Under the pieces are notes generated by a model that had not been told where the DNA came from, did no database searches, and saw only the letters and a list, made by a program, of their open reading frames with translations. A stretch of DNA of 64,000 bases from Thraustochytrium sp. TN22. Taxonomy: Eukaryota; Sar; Bigyra; Thraustochytrida; Thraustochytriidae. Each line of letters opens with the position of its first letter. The stretch's first letter is position 1. Location: positions 112,302-176,301 of the forward strand of contig JABLUY010000030.1 in assembly GCA_013306675.1 (NCBI GenBank), read 5' to 3'. Below, one piece after another: positions 46,315 through 58,600 of the stretch. The translations under genes and the position numbers were made by a program.

Positions 46315-48225
46315 ATGCCGTCCAACCTGCGCGCTGGCGTGGCCATGGCCATCCTTGGCCTGGCCGCGGCGCAGACGACGGACTTCCGTGTCGTCCACAT
46401 GAACGACTTCCATGCGCACATCGAGGGCGTCGACTCGTACAACGGCCCGTGCGACGAGGGCGACCTCTGCGATGGCGGCTGGGCGCGCATCTTCACGGCC
46501 GCCAAGGAGATGGTCAGCTCCGCCACCGGCGACGTGCTCTTCCTTGAGGACGGTGACCAGTTCATGGGCACCATCTGGGGCACCGTCTACGAGGGCGCCG
46601 AGGCCCCCATCTTCCTCAACAAGCTCTGTGACGACGGTACCGAGGGCGCGGGCTTCACGGCCTGCGTCGGCACGCTCGGCAACCACGAGTTCGACTACGG
46701 CTACCTGCAGCTGGCCAAGTACGCGCAGAACATCTCGTACCCGCTGGTCGTGGCCAACCTGGAGGACAACTGTGTCATCGGTGACGTCGAGGGCATGACC
46801 GAGGACGCCATGCTCGGCAACCAGCTGGCCAAGTACACCACGGTCACGCTGGACGGCGAGACCATCGCGGTCACCGGCTACCTGACGGCTGAGACGCCCT
46901 CCATCTCCGCCGTGCCCTCGTGCGTGAGCATCACGGACGAGCAGACCGCCCTCGAGGCCGTCGTCGCGCAGATCCAGATCGATTACCCGGCGATCAACAT
47001 CATCATCAACGTTGGCCACGGCGGCTACGATCTGGACAAGGTGCTGGCCTCCGGCATCTCGGAGCTCGACCTCCTCATCGGCGGCCACTCGCACACCTTC
47101 CTCGCGCCCGACGGCGCCTCCATGACGCGCTCCGACGGCAGCTCGCTCTCGCCCGAGGACTCCAGCAACGTCTACCCGACCGAGGAGATGGCCGCGGCGC
47201 CCGTGCTGCAGGCCTTCTACGCCGGCATCCTGCTCGGTGCCGTCGACGTCAGCTTCGACGTGGACGGCGAGCTCCTCAACATCACGCAAGACCTCGTGGT
47301 GGTCGGCACCGACACCGCCGTTAACGACGGCGCCGATGTCCCGCAGTCCATCTCGCAGTACGCCAAGGACGCCAACATCGAGGCGCTCATCACCGAGATG
47401 TCTGGCCCCATTGCAGTCGCCCGCGCCACCGTCGTCGGCACCCTTCCCACCGCCCTCAACGGCGATCGCTCCGTCGTGCGCAACATGGAGGCGCCCATCG
47501 GCAACTTCATCTGCGACACGCTCATCGCGGCCGCCAACGAGCTTCCCGACTTCGAGTCCGACAACGTCGAGCTCTGCCTCATCAACGGCGGCGGCATCCG
47601 CGCCTCCTACACCGCCGGCGACGTCACGCTCGCCGACGTGTACTCCGTGCACCCCTTCGGCAACGTCATCTCTGTCGTCGAGCTCACCGGTGCGCAGGTC
47701 AAGCTCGCGCTCGAGAACGGTCTCTCCCGCGTTGGCGAGGGCAAGGGTGAGTTCCCGCAGGTTGGCGCCGGCATCAAGGTCGCTTACGACTCCTCCGTCG
47801 ACCCGGCTTGCGCGGCCTCCTCCTCCAACCCGTGCGTCACTGGCGTGACCCCCACGCGCGTGCAGTCCGTCAAGCTCAACGGCGTCGAGCTCGACGACTC
47901 CGCCACCTACAAGCTCGTGACCAACAACTTCATGGTCACTGGCGGTGACTCCTACGTGGTCTTCACCGAGGGCGACGTCCTCTACCCGCTCGGCCCGACC
48001 CTGGCCGATGTCGTGGTCGCCCGCTTCGAGATGACCCTGGCCGACCCGGCCGTCCCGGTCAGCGCCACAACCGAGTGCCGCATCTACGACTCCTCCAACC
48101 CGGGCGACTGCTCCACCACCGCGCCCACCACGTCCCCCACCCCGGCGCCCGTCACCGACGCCGCTGGCGCTCTCCAGGCGAGCCTCCTCACGGTGCTCGC
48201 TGCGCTCGTCCTCCTTTTGCAGTGA
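46315..48225 (+). CDS. NT5E: GPI-anchored 5'-nucleotidase (NT5E/UshA family)
   Basis: 636 residues from the ATG at 46315; upstream frame extension lacks an ATG. Signal peptide RAGVAMAILGLAAAQ. The metallophosphoesterase half has all metal motifs: VVHMNDFHAH, LEDGDQFMG, TLGNHEFDYGY, NVGHGGYDLDKVLA and LIGGHSHTF. The C-terminal substrate-binding half has INGGGIRASYTAGDVTLADV, VHPFGN and NNFMVTGGDSYVVF. A Thr/Ser/Pro linker (APTTSPTPAPVTD) leads to a hydrophobic tail (LLTVLAALVLLL) typical of a GPI signal. The enzyme dephosphorylates extracellular nucleoside monophosphates such as AMP, salvaging nucleosides and phosphate at the cell surface. Coding bias is strong (C-ending codons), suggesting high expression. 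Confidence 0.95.
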   Translation: MPSNLRAGVAMAILGLAAAQTTDFRVVHMNDFHAHIEGVDSYNGPCDEGDLCDGGWARIFTAAKEMVSSATGDVLFLEDGDQFMGTIWGTVYEGAEAPIFLNKLCDDGTEGAGFTACVGTLGNHEFDYGYLQLAKYAQNISYPLVVANLEDNCVIGDVEGMTEDAMLGNQLAKYTTVTLDGETIAVTGYLTAETPSISAVPSCVSITDEQTALEAVVAQIQIDYPAINIIINVGHGGYDLDKVLASGISELDLLIGGHSHTFLAPDGASMTRSDGSSLSPEDSSNVYPTEEMAAAPVLQAFYAGILLGAVDVSFDVDGELLNITQDLVVVGTDTAVNDGADVPQSISQYAKDANIEALITEMSGPIAVARATVVGTLPTALNGDRSVVRNMEAPIGNFICDTLIAAANELPDFESDNVELCLINGGGIRASYTAGDVTLADVYSVHPFGNVISVVELTGAQVKLALENGLSRVGEGKGEFPQVGAGIKVAYDSSVDPACAASSSNPCVTGVTPTRVQSVKLNGVELDDSATYKLVTNNFMVTGGDSYVVFTEGDVLYPLGPTLADVVVARFEMTLADPAVPVSATTECRIYDSSNPGDCSTTAPTTSPTPAPVTDAAGALQASLLTVLAALVLLLQ

Positions 48226-48592
48226 ATACCTTGTTAGCCGGGAAAGGAACGCAGACATCATGTGTTTTCAGCTGAGCCTTGTTGATTGCTTTTACGTCAT
48301 GGCCGCCCGACATGCCTTTTGCAACACATCCTTGACGACACGGCTCGAAGTCACCCTTTGATGATAACAATGGCGTATTGGTGCGTCGCGACGTCATGCT
48401 GTCGTCCGTATTGCCGCAGTAGGGCCAAGCGCCGACGGCATGCCAGTGAAAGCGCCCTTGCACTGGCATTCCGAGTCTGCCACCATGTTGTGTGTCAGCC
48501 GTGACCTCCTCCTTTTGCAATCGGAGTCCGAGTCACTGGCACTGGCAGTGCGTGCACTGCACAACAGACTGCAAAAACCGCTTTCCCCCACC
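48226..48592. other. Spacer between 5'-nucleotidase and transporter
   Basis: 367 bp. In-frame ATGs upstream of 48593 (48440, 48485) would add about 51 residues without a targeting-like composition, so this is more likely 3' UTR plus promoter/leader. CACTGGCA/GCACTGCA words recur near 48530-48560. Confidence 0.5.
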
Positions 48593-49600
48593 ATGGCCAT
48601 GGTGGGGCTGCGCGTGTGGCTGGCCTTGTACGTGCTGAGCGGCGTGGCGCACCCGCTGCTCATGAACGAGGCCAAGTACCTGGGCGCGACCTCGGACTGG
48701 CCGCCGACGCTGCTGCCGGTGCTGGCGCATGCCCTGGGCATGGCGGCCGTGAAGCAGCTGGCGCTGGCCGTGACCGGAGGCCGGCACGAGGGCGCCAAGG
48801 AGGGCGCCTACGCGCAGCTGCCGCCGCGCCTGCTGGCCGTCGCCACGCTCATCGACCTGTCCAGCGGCGCGCTCACCACGAGCGGCCTGCTGCTTGTCGG
48901 CTCCGGCGTCTATGTCGTCATCTATGCCAGCACGCCGGCCTGGACGGCGCTCATCTCCTGGCTGCTCGGCCAGCGCCTCGTGCTTGGCCAGTGGCTCGGT
49001 ATCGCGCTCGTCACGCTCGGCCTGCTCGTCAACGGCCTCGGCGTGCTCGACAACACGCGCGAGCTCTCCGACCGCGAAACCGCGCACGTTGTGCTGGGCG
49101 TCATCTGCGTGCTGCTCGGCACCGTGCTGCACGGCGCCGCCTACGTCTACAACGAGCGCGCCATCAAGCATGCTGGCGTCTCACCCTTTGACCTCTGCGC
49201 GCAAATGGGCTCCATCGAGGCCGCCGTCATCGCCGCCTGGAACCTCGCGCTCCTGCCCTTTTTTGACATGGACGCCCTCTACCTCGCCGAGATTCGCGCG
49301 CGCTCCGCCACCTTCTTCGACGTCTTCGCCACCTACGGCGCGCTCATCGCCGTCGATGCGGCGCACGCGCTTGCCTTCTTTGCCATGCTCGGCCAGCTCG
49401 GCGCCGTCACCACGGGCGTCGTCAAGGCCATGCTCGCTGTCTCCGTCGTCGCGCTCTCCTCGCTCTTCTTTTGCTCCGAGCAGGTTACGCAGTGTTTCAC
49501 CGCCACCAAGGCCGCTGCGCTCCTCGTTGTGCTCTTTGGCAGCGCCGTCTTTCGCATGGCCTCGGCGCAGATCTCCGACGCGCAGCGCGCCAAGCCATGA
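48593..49600 (+). CDS. Drug/metabolite transporter (EamA/SLC35F-like)
   Basis: 335 residues; the ATG at 48593 (CCACC-ATG-G) is followed by another ATG at 48599. About ten hydrophobic helices are visible. GLLLVGSGVYVVIYASTPAW followed by LISWLLGQRLVLGQWLGIAL matches the DMT pattern, where the fourth helix and a loop before the next EamA half carry such residues; a similar helix pair ends the protein (GVVKAMLAVSVVALSSLFF). SLC35 proteins carry nucleotide sugars, thiamine or other small organic solutes. The substrate cannot be told. It ends 44 bp from the opposing giant gene, and an AATAAA lies just after its stop. Confidence 0.85.
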   Translation: MAMVGLRVWLALYVLSGVAHPLLMNEAKYLGATSDWPPTLLPVLAHALGMAAVKQLALAVTGGRHEGAKEGAYAQLPPRLLAVATLIDLSSGALTTSGLLLVGSGVYVVIYASTPAWTALISWLLGQRLVLGQWLGIALVTLGLLVNGLGVLDNTRELSDRETAHVVLGVICVLLGTVLHGAAYVYNERAIKHAGVSPFDLCAQMGSIEAAVIAAWNLALLPFFDMDALYLAEIRARSATFFDVFATYGALIAVDAAHALAFFAMLGQLGAVTTGVVKAMLAVSVVALSSLFFCSEQVTQCFTATKAAALLVVLFGSAVFRMASAQISDAQRAKP

Positions 49601-49604
49601 ACTC

Positions 49605-49610
49605 AATAAA
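49605..49610 (+). terminator. Poly(A) signal AATAAA
   Basis: A canonical AATAAA begins 4 bp after the transporter stop, followed by CATAAACATT. Cleavage downstream would place the mRNA end inside the opposing coding region. Confidence 0.55.
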
Positions 49611-49644
49611 CATAAACATTGCCTGTAGACTATCCATCTCTTCT

Positions 49645-52600
49645 TCATGGGGTGCTATCCTCCGCCTCCTCCTCTTCGTCGTCGCCGCTCGCCGCGGTCA
49701 AATATGAGATCGACGAAGACGACGAGGAGCGCGCCGTCGTGGGCGCCGAGCTCGTCTCGGCGCCCGAGCTCGTCTCGGCGCCCGAGCTTGTCTCGGCACC
49801 CGAACGACTCGAGTGCGCCGTGGAAAAGTGGTCTTGCAGGGCGGTGCGCGAGTTGCGAAGCGTACGTGTGTTGCGGACTCGCTTCCACAGCGGCTCACGA
49901 CCCCACGGCTTGCCGCTCCAGAGGTTGCGTCGCAACAAAATCGGGTAGTCGTCCAGCTGCAGGAAACCGACGTCCTGCGCGGCCACCTTGGTGCCGTGCG
50001 CCTGCAGCTCAATGCGGACCGCATGGTCGAATGCGCGGTACCGCAGAGCCATCCCAGGCACCCAGATGCCCAGGTCCGCCACGTACAGCTCCACGGCCCA
50101 GCGGATCGTCTGCTCCGGGCACGGTCGCCGCAGCCGCTGCAGGAGCGCCATGGGCCGCCGCGGGCCCACCATGCGCCGAAAGTCCGCCAGGTTGATCTTG
50201 CCGTCCGCGTCGCTGTCCACCGCCTCAATAAAGGCCAAGATGGCCTCGTGCGTCGGCAAAATCTGTGTCATCTCCAGCGCCTCCAACGCACGCGCGAACT
50301 CCTCCGCGTCCACCAGGCCCGTGCGGTCCTGGTCAAACACGCGAAAGGCCTTCTCCAGATCAAAGCCCTCCGGCCGCACCTCTGGGTTCGCATACTCTAA
50401 AATGCGGAACCGCAGCTCCGCAAGCGCCTGCCGCAGCGCCTCGTCCTGCAGCAGCGGCCCGCGCCCGGTCGGCCAGAGCTCCTCCTCCTCGTCCGAGTCC
50501 ACCAGCTCCGCCAGCAGCCGGTTGCGTTCGCGCGGCGACAGCGCCTGCCTCGTCGCCGCTTCCCTCTCGGCCTCCTCACCGTCAATAGCATCAGGCTCCG
50601 TGGCCGCCGCTTGCTTCAGCCCCCTTTCGGTCCCGTTCGCAGCGGCATCGTCATCATTGTCGTCGTCGTCGTCGTCGTCGTCGTCGAGGTCCTTGGCCTC
50701 GGTCCCTGCGTCCTCCTCCATGCGGCGAAGGAAGCGAGGCACGCTCACCACGCCCACCTCGCTATCCTCGGGCGCCAGGCCCGCCCACTCGATCTCCTGC
50801 ATCATCTCCGGCACCAAACCTGTATCCTCCAAATAGTCGCAGAGCATGGCCTCCACGGCCTCGCGTGCAACACGAGGCTCCTGGTTCTTCTCCTCGTTGT
50901 CTTGGCTCAGTGCGCGCAGCTTGGCGCGCACGAAGAGCAGGCCGCCCTGGCGCGCCCGCAAGGCCCCTGCGACCCAGGTCAGCACGTCCGTCTCGCGAGG
51001 CTCGCAGAGCGACTCCCACACGGCGAGCGGGATCGGGTCCGGCAACAGCCGCACAAAGATGTCCAGCAGGTCCTCGGCCTCCTCGTTGTCCAGGACGCCC
51101 TCCTCCTCGCGCAGGTAGGCGGCGCACGCAAAGCGCCGGCGCAGCACGTCTAGGAGCGCGCCGCGCGGCATGGCCTCCTCGAAGCCGTGCCGCAGAAACA
51201 GCCGCCGAGCGTCGCCCGCCTGCCGCACGCCGGCGCGCACATGCGCCAGCAGCCCTGTGAGCATGCGGCTCGTCTCCTCGAACGGCGAGAGCATCTTGCT
51301 CACACGCTCGAACATGCCGTCCGAGGTCACTTCCACCCGCACGTAGAGCCGCAGCACGCTCTTGCACTCCTGTACGGAGAACCAACCCAGCAAGCCGCTG
51401 CCCACGCGCACGCGGATCTGCAACCCGCCGGTGCGCCGCTCCACGAGCCGCCACGCGTCCACCTCCACCGCCTCCACGGTCTCAGACGAGGTCACCAGCT
51501 GCCCGAGCCAGCGCACGCGCCGAAACCGCGCTGCCGCGCCCCCAGGGCCCTCGTTGCCGCCGCCGCCGCCGCCAGAGCCAGAGCCAGGCCCCGTGCCGCA
51601 GGCGTCCTCCAGGTACACGCGCTGCGCGAAGACCCTGCTCTTGGCGGGCGGCATCCAGGCGGCGCGCCGCAGCGCCTCGGCGGCGCGCTCGCCCGTCTCC
51701 ACCTCGCTCAACTCCACGCGCATAACGCTGGGCGCGTCCGCCTCGCTCTTGTTGCCAATCATCAGCACTGCATACAGGTCCGCCTTCTTGCACATGGCGC
51801 GTGCCGGCACGTGCTCGTAGCCGTGGCCCGCCGTCACCTTGCGCTTCTTGGCAAACTTTAGCCGCGCCGACAGCTGGTACGTGACGCCGTTCCACCGCGC
51901 CGTCAGCGTTGCTTCCTGGCCGTCCACGCGCTCCACGCGCAGGCCGCCCTCGGCCAGCACCGCGCGTCGCAGCCCGTACAGGTCCAGCTCGGCGCTCGCC
52001 AGCGCCAGCGAGCGCACCTGCTTCTGCACCGCGTCGCGCTCGGCCGCGATTTTGGACTGCGACTCGTGCGCCAAGTCCGCCTCCAGCGCCTCCAGCTCCA
52101 GAGCGCGCGTGAACACCCGTGTCGTGGTGCGCGCCTGCGTCTGTACCCACGCGTACGAGTACGTCGCGCTCGCCTGCAGGTACCGAAAGCTCTTGAAGCG
52201 GACGCCACGCGCGGCGCTCTTGGCCGGCCTGTTCTTGGCCGGCTCCGGGTCCGCCTGGAGGACCGCCGCGAGGCTAGACGCCACGTGCTCGCTCGTGTGC
52301 ACCGGATGCAGCCGCACCACGGCCGCGGCGATCTCCTGCGCGGCGCCGAGCAGGAGCGCCTCGTCGTTCACCACGAGAAGCTTGCGAACCACGGCGTCGA
52401 AGCTGGTTTGGCCCCGCGCCCGCGAAAAGACACCCACGCCAAGGTCCTCCGCGGCTTCCGACACACCGAAGCTCCGCAGCACGCGAATGAGCGCTCCCAG
52501 CCGGCCCTCCACATCAATGTGCACGGTGGTCGCCGCGGCCTCGACCAAGAGGCCATACACGGGCGGGCGCCGTCCGCCACCCTGGTAGTCGTTGTCGAAA

Positions 52601-55600
52601 TCGTCGTCCTCGTCGTCGCCGGCGCCCGCAACGAACGCCTGCATGCGCAGCACCTCGTCCGCCAGCCGGGGCACGTCCACGGTGAGGCGCGCCGCGATGC
52701 CCACGCGGAACGGGGCCTGCACGGCGCGCACGATGGCCTCGTGCTCGCGCTGCGCCACGCGCCGGCCTGCAGACCGCAGCAGAAAGCCGCGGGCGCACGC
52801 CTGCACGCGCAAGACGGCCGTCAGACGCCGCGCTCGTCGTCGGGCCAGGACGTCGTGCCTCTGCATGTAGCCGCGGGCGGCGGCCTGGATGGCCACGGCG
52901 CCCCGGTGCTCCTGGCGCAGGCGTTCCTGGCGCCTACGCTCCACGAGCTGCAGCCTCGCCCTGCGCCTGCGTGCCTGCCGACCACGCACCACGCGCTGCA
53001 CGGCCACGGCGCCTGCACGCTGTGCGGCCTCCACGGCGCGCTGCTCGCGCACTGCGTCCATCTCGCGCCTCGCGCACACGAGGGCCGCGCGCCGCGCCAC
53101 GGCGCGCTGCACGGTCGTCGCGCTGCGGTCCACGTGCGCCTGGTGCGCCGCGAGCTTGGCCAGCACCTTGAGCAGCACCGGGTCGTCCGCCGCGCCTGCG
53201 GGCCGCTCCGCGTCCCACACCATGCGCACGTCGTCGCGCCCCAGACGCAGCGCCTGGCCCGACGCGCCCAGGAGCACCTCGTCCATCTCGTCGTAGCACG
53301 TGATGGTCACCTCCCCGAGGCGGCCCTGCTCGCTCTGCACGAGCGCGCGCCACCGCACGTCGTGCAGCGTTGCGTGCAGGCCGGCATCGCTGCTGTGCCG
53401 CAAGACGCCGCCGCCCTCGTTCGTGGCGCCCTCCGCGACGGCGCGCAGGCGGCCCAGCTTGCGCTCGAGCGCCGCCCGCGCCGCGCCACGGGGCCGGGCG
53501 TCGCCACGTGGTGCGCGCAGCCGCAGCGACTGCAGCACGCTCTCGAGCGCCGCCTGCTTCCTGTAGATGAAGCGTTCCACGTGCTGCACGAATTCCTCGG
53601 CGCTCGCGCGGCCGTCCTTGTCGGCGTCCAGCATCGCGAAGACTGCCGAGGCCGCCGAGGCGTCCGCCACGCCCAGCTCGCGCAGCCCGACGCCGAATTC
53701 GAAGCGGTCGATCGAGGTGCGGCCCTCGCCGCCGGCCAGCAGCGCAAAGAGCCTCCGCGCCGCCGCGCGCGTGGTGTGCACCGAGCCGCCCTGCGCCTCG
53801 CGCTGCACAAGGTCCACCACGCGCTGCAGCACCAGGTCGTTGGCGCGGCCCACCGCGCCGTCGTCTGCCGCGCCGCCGGACACCGCCATGCGCGCCACCA
53901 CGCTCGCGGCGGGGACCTCGCCGTCCGCGACGAGGTTGTCGAAGCGCTCGCGCAGGCGCTCCTCGAAGCGCAGCGACCAAGGTCGCGAGACCGCGGCCGC
54001 GACAGCCTCGCTAAAAGCGCGCAGCTCCATGCTCTTGGGCCACGGCGCGCTCGCGCTGGCGCTGGCGCTGGCCGCGGTAGCAAAGTCGGCCATCGCCACG
54101 TCGAAGTCGCGCTCCTCCAGCGCCAGCGCCTTGAGCCAGGACCGCCGCACCACCTCCTCGCTCGCAAGTCTGCCCGTGGCCGCCTCGAGCGCGCCTTTTG
54201 CGTCCTCCACGCTGCTGCGCGTCGAGAGCGCCGGAAGCGCCGCCCAGGCCGTCACCAGGGCATCGGCCTCGCGGCCCTCCTCGGAGCGCGCGCTGTTGCC
54301 TGCCTCGCTGTCCTTGGCAAAGAACGCCGCAAATCGCTTGCGCGTGCAAGGAGCGCGGTTGTGCGGAACGAGCGCCTTGGCCAGCGAGCGGACCGCGCCC
54401 AGGCGGTCGTCTGCAGTGCTGTGGATACCCAGCAGCTCGCGCATGCTGCCCTCGAACTCATCGGCGTCCACGCGGCCATTCCCGTCCATGTCAAAAAGGT
54501 CAAAGACCTCGTCCGGGCTCGCCGCCTCCGCCACCACCTCGCGCAGCGTCTCCATGACGTACGCCTCACCGCCCAGAGCATCCTTCGCGGGAAGCTCGTC
54601 TTGGCCGACCACGGTCGCCTGGCGGGCTCGCTCGCGCTGCAGGTGCGCGTCCTCGTTCGCGCCCAAGTGCTGCACGACCGTCGCGAGGCCGTCGAGCTGC
54701 GTCGCGGCGCTCACGAGCGTCGAGTGCGGCGCGAGCGCGCCCAGCGCCCGCAGCATGCGCGCGTTGCGCGCGTATTCGGCCGGCCGCCTGCCCATGTCGT
54801 CCACGGCGTCCAGGTCCGCCCCGGCCTGCACGAGCGCCTCGGCCGCGCCGGCGCGCCGCGCCTGCACGGCCAGGTGCAAGGCCGACCGGCCGCGCGTGTC
54901 GCGCGCCTCGAGCAGGCGCGGCCGCTCCTGCAGCAGCGTCTCCATCTGCTCGCGCGAGACGGCCTCAGCCGCCTCGCTCAAGAGGGCCAGGTCGCTCACC
55001 TCGTGCGCCAAGGCGGCCGGGTCGGCGCGCGCGTCCAGGATTTTGGGCTGGAAGCGGAGCGCGGCCTCCACGCGCGCGACGCGCGAGGCGGAGACCTGGT
55101 CCGTGCCCACGCGCCGCACGCGCAGCCGCAGGCGGCCCTGCGGCTCCAGCGGCTGCCAGCTCGAGACCCAGTCCGCGTCCACGCCCTCGAGCGCGAGCTT
55201 TCCGCAGCCGATGGGCGGCTCGTGCGCGGCGCCCCAGAGCTGCAGGGCGAGCGCAACCTCGGGCGGCCCGACCACCTCGTGCGCGGGCCACGTCAGCCGC
55301 AGCTCGTTCGCCTCGGCGGACGTCCACCGAGCGTGCGCGCCGTCGCTCCACGTCCTGGCTGTCTCGCCGCAGCCCGCCGCGTGCGCCGCGCCCCACGGCA
55401 AAAGCTCGCAGCGCACGCGCGGCTTGGTCGCGACGCCGCCCAGGTCGCGCGCCTCGAGCACGACCACCTCGAGGTGGCCGCCCTCGGCCCACGCGGCGGC
55501 CTTGGGACTCTGCAGCTCACGGCTGTTTCCCGCCTCCTTTTGCAGGGAGACGGGGCCCAGGAGGACGGCGCCGCTGCGCGCCGGGTCGTCGCGTACGGTG

Positions 55601-58600
55601 TCGGCCCACGCCTTGACAAGCACGGCTGTGTGGCCATCCGCGCTGCGCGCCCAGCGCGTGAGCTTGGGCTGCGAGAGCGCCTCATCCAGGCGCACCTCCA
55701 CGTCCACCCCGGCGCTGCCGTTCGCGAGCTCCACACGCAGGCTGACAGCATCACCAGCGCCCCAGTCCCAGCCCGGCAGCGCAAAGCCTTCGTTCCACTC
55801 GACGCGCCCATTTTCGCCTACCAGCCGCGCCTCCGTCCCGCGCTTGTTGCCCTGCACGCGGCCGCCGCTCTGCACCAACTGCACGCGCGCCTCGTCGCCA
55901 GCCGCGGCGTTCTCCAGCTTGCCGCGCACCACCAGCACGTGCAGCCCAGCAGCCCTCTTTGCGCGGAGACCGCCGGCGAGCCTGTGCTCCCGCGTCTCGT
56001 GAAGAGCGAGCAGCGCGGGACCGTCCAGCTCGTAGTTGCCGACGAGGTCGTCGGCCTCATGGACCTGCACGGCAAAGGTGCCGCCGTCGCGCGCCGCCTT
56101 CGTCACAGGGAAGCGCAAAACGCCAAAGTTCGGCTCGCCGCCCTGGTGCTGCGCCGCCACGGACCGCGCCAGCTCGCGGCCCTCGTAACTGATCGTGCAA
56201 AAGGTGCTCATGGACGGCAGCGGCGCACCGCCCACGGCGGCCACGAGCCCCGTGGCGCGCACCGGCAACGCCAGCACGCCGAGAACCTGCCGGTCGCGAC
56301 GAATCGCGTGGCCGCGATACGTGGACGCGATGGCCGTCGCGGCGCGCTCGCGCGAGACGGCCTCGAGCACGTCCTCTTCCAAGTCCATCCGCACCTGCAC
56401 CGCCACGCCTTGGTGCACCTGCTGCGGAGCCACCTCGGCCAGGTCCAGGCGAACGACCTCGCCGAGCGGCTCGCGCAGCGCGGCGTCTGCGAAGGTCTGC
56501 GCGACGATCTCAACGCCGCCCCCGCGCACGTCGTGACCTGGAAAGAGCAGCACGGCGGAGGTCCTGCGTGCCGTCTCGCAGTTCTGCACGTGGGCCATGT
56601 CTCGGTCGCGGTCGACAAAGGCCGGCAATGCGAAGGCGCCATTCACGGAGACGCGCAGGTGCGCCCTCATCGGCTCATCCAGGGCGACGTCCACCTTGAC
56701 GCGGCCCTGGCCCTCGCGCGGCAGCGGCAGCTCGCGGGCGTGGAAGCGGCCCTCGAGCGCCACCCCCGGCCGTCGCAGCAGGTCCTCCAGGGCACAGTCC
56801 ATGCGCAGAAAGGTGGTACGGCGTGGGTCCCGCGGCACAAGGTCGAGGTGCAGGACGCCGACGACATCATCCTCGGGCGCCTGCGGCGGCACAGGCACAC
56901 GCGCGACGAGGCCGTTGTCCTCTTCATGGTCGTCGCCGCCGCCTGAAGCGCAGTTCAGGGCGGTGCCGTCCGGGAGGAAGGCCCGCAGCGAGTGCGAGGC
57001 AAGGAGCGGCGTCGTCACGTGCAGGACGCCGCCCGTGCGCAGCACATCGACGCGCGCGAGCAGGTCCTTTTGCACGATCTGCGCAGCGGCGCGGCGGGCG
57101 AGTTCGGCGAGCGTTTCATTCGTTGTCTCGACGGGCTCGAGCAAGAAGGCCCTGGCGATGGGCGAGGTCCGCAGGAGAGCGTCCACGTCGGCCAGGTCGG
57201 GCCCGTCCCTCGTGCGCAGGGCGTCCAGCCGCGCGCGCAGCGCCGCCAACAGCGCAACCTTGCGTGCGTCCTGCTCGAGCCGCAGCTGCACGTGGCTCAG
57301 CACCATGGTGTCGTCGCAGTCCTCCTCAGCGCCATGGCGCACGAAGCGGCCCACGAGGTCTTCGGGCGCCAGGGAGTCTTCCAAAATGGCCGTCAGCAGC
57401 GTGCTGGCCGTCAGGTCGAGCGCGGCGAGTGGGCCGACTGCGGCGCCGTCCTCCTTGGAGCTCTTGGCGTTGCTCACGGCGCGCAGCAGACGCTCCTTGT
57501 GCGCCGTGACTGGGAGCGCGTCCGCGAAAGCCAGGACGACGCGCTCGCGCGTCGCCTGCGCCTGCAGTCTGGTCTTGCGCCTGCGATCCGCGCGGAGGTT
57601 GGCATCGCGAAGGCGCTTAACGAGCGCCTCGGGCGGGTCGTCGCGTGTACCGGCGAGGTTATGCGCATAGAGGACGTCGGCGGCGCTTGCGAGGTCGAGC
57701 TTGCGGTCGAGGGCGCGAGCGCCGAGCGCGCCGGCCAGCTCACGGCGCTTGGCCTCCAGGCCGGCGTCCGTCTGCTCGACCTCGCGGCGGCGGGCTGCCC
57801 CCTTGCGCCGGGCCTCGCGCACGGCGTCGGCGGCGGCGTCCAGGTCTGCCGGCGTGGCGAGCGTGTCGCGCCGGAGCGCGGCGAGCGCCCGGGCGCCCTC
57901 GGCGGCGCTCAGGTCTGGGACGCGCTCCGTGAGCTGCGCCAAGACCATCTCCGCAAGACGCTGGTCCGCGGCCGCCAGCTCGCGCAGAATGGTCGCGGCG
58001 TCCTTGCCGCTTGGCGCGAGGCCGCCCACGAGCTCGCGCACGAGGCCGCTGGCGTGCGGGCGCTCGCGTAGCGCGCCAGCGAGCCGCGTGGCCATTCGCA
58101 GGAGGTCGTCGTAGGTGGCAGGCACGAATTTGCGGCTGCGGGCGACGGCCAGCATGCGCTCCTGCACGTCGCGGTAGGCGTCCACGAGCGCATCGGTGGG
58201 CAGGCCGGCGGCCTGGGCCGCCAGCGCGTCGAGGTTCTCAAGCGAGCGCGGCTGCTTCGGGGCATCGAGCGCCTCGGGTGCCGTGCGAAGGGCTTGTGGC
58301 ATGGCGCGCAAGAGCGCTTCGGACGCCTCGGCGAGCTGCAAGGCGTCCTGGAACGCGCGCGCGCGGACCGAGGCGGCGCGCGCCAGGTCTTCGTGCGACG
58401 GCCCGCTGGCGGCGTCAGGGACGACGTCCAGGACGACCGAGGCGCTCGCGTACGCGAGCACCTGCGTCCGCACCGTGACGGTGGCGGACGGGCCGGCGCC
58501 CGTACCTGTGAGCTGCACAGTCTCCTCGCAGAGGTCGCCGCTGCACTGGAGGCGGCAGGCGCCGAGCTTGTCGTCGCGAAAGGCCAGCGAGTCCTTGTCA

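Noticed and set aside
52066-56946. 1,626-codon plus-strand open frame opposite the giant gene
   Set aside because: It is antisense to continuous coding sequence with clear domains. Its translation is Arg/His/Ala/Gln-rich without structure, as expected when GC3-biased codons are read in reverse.
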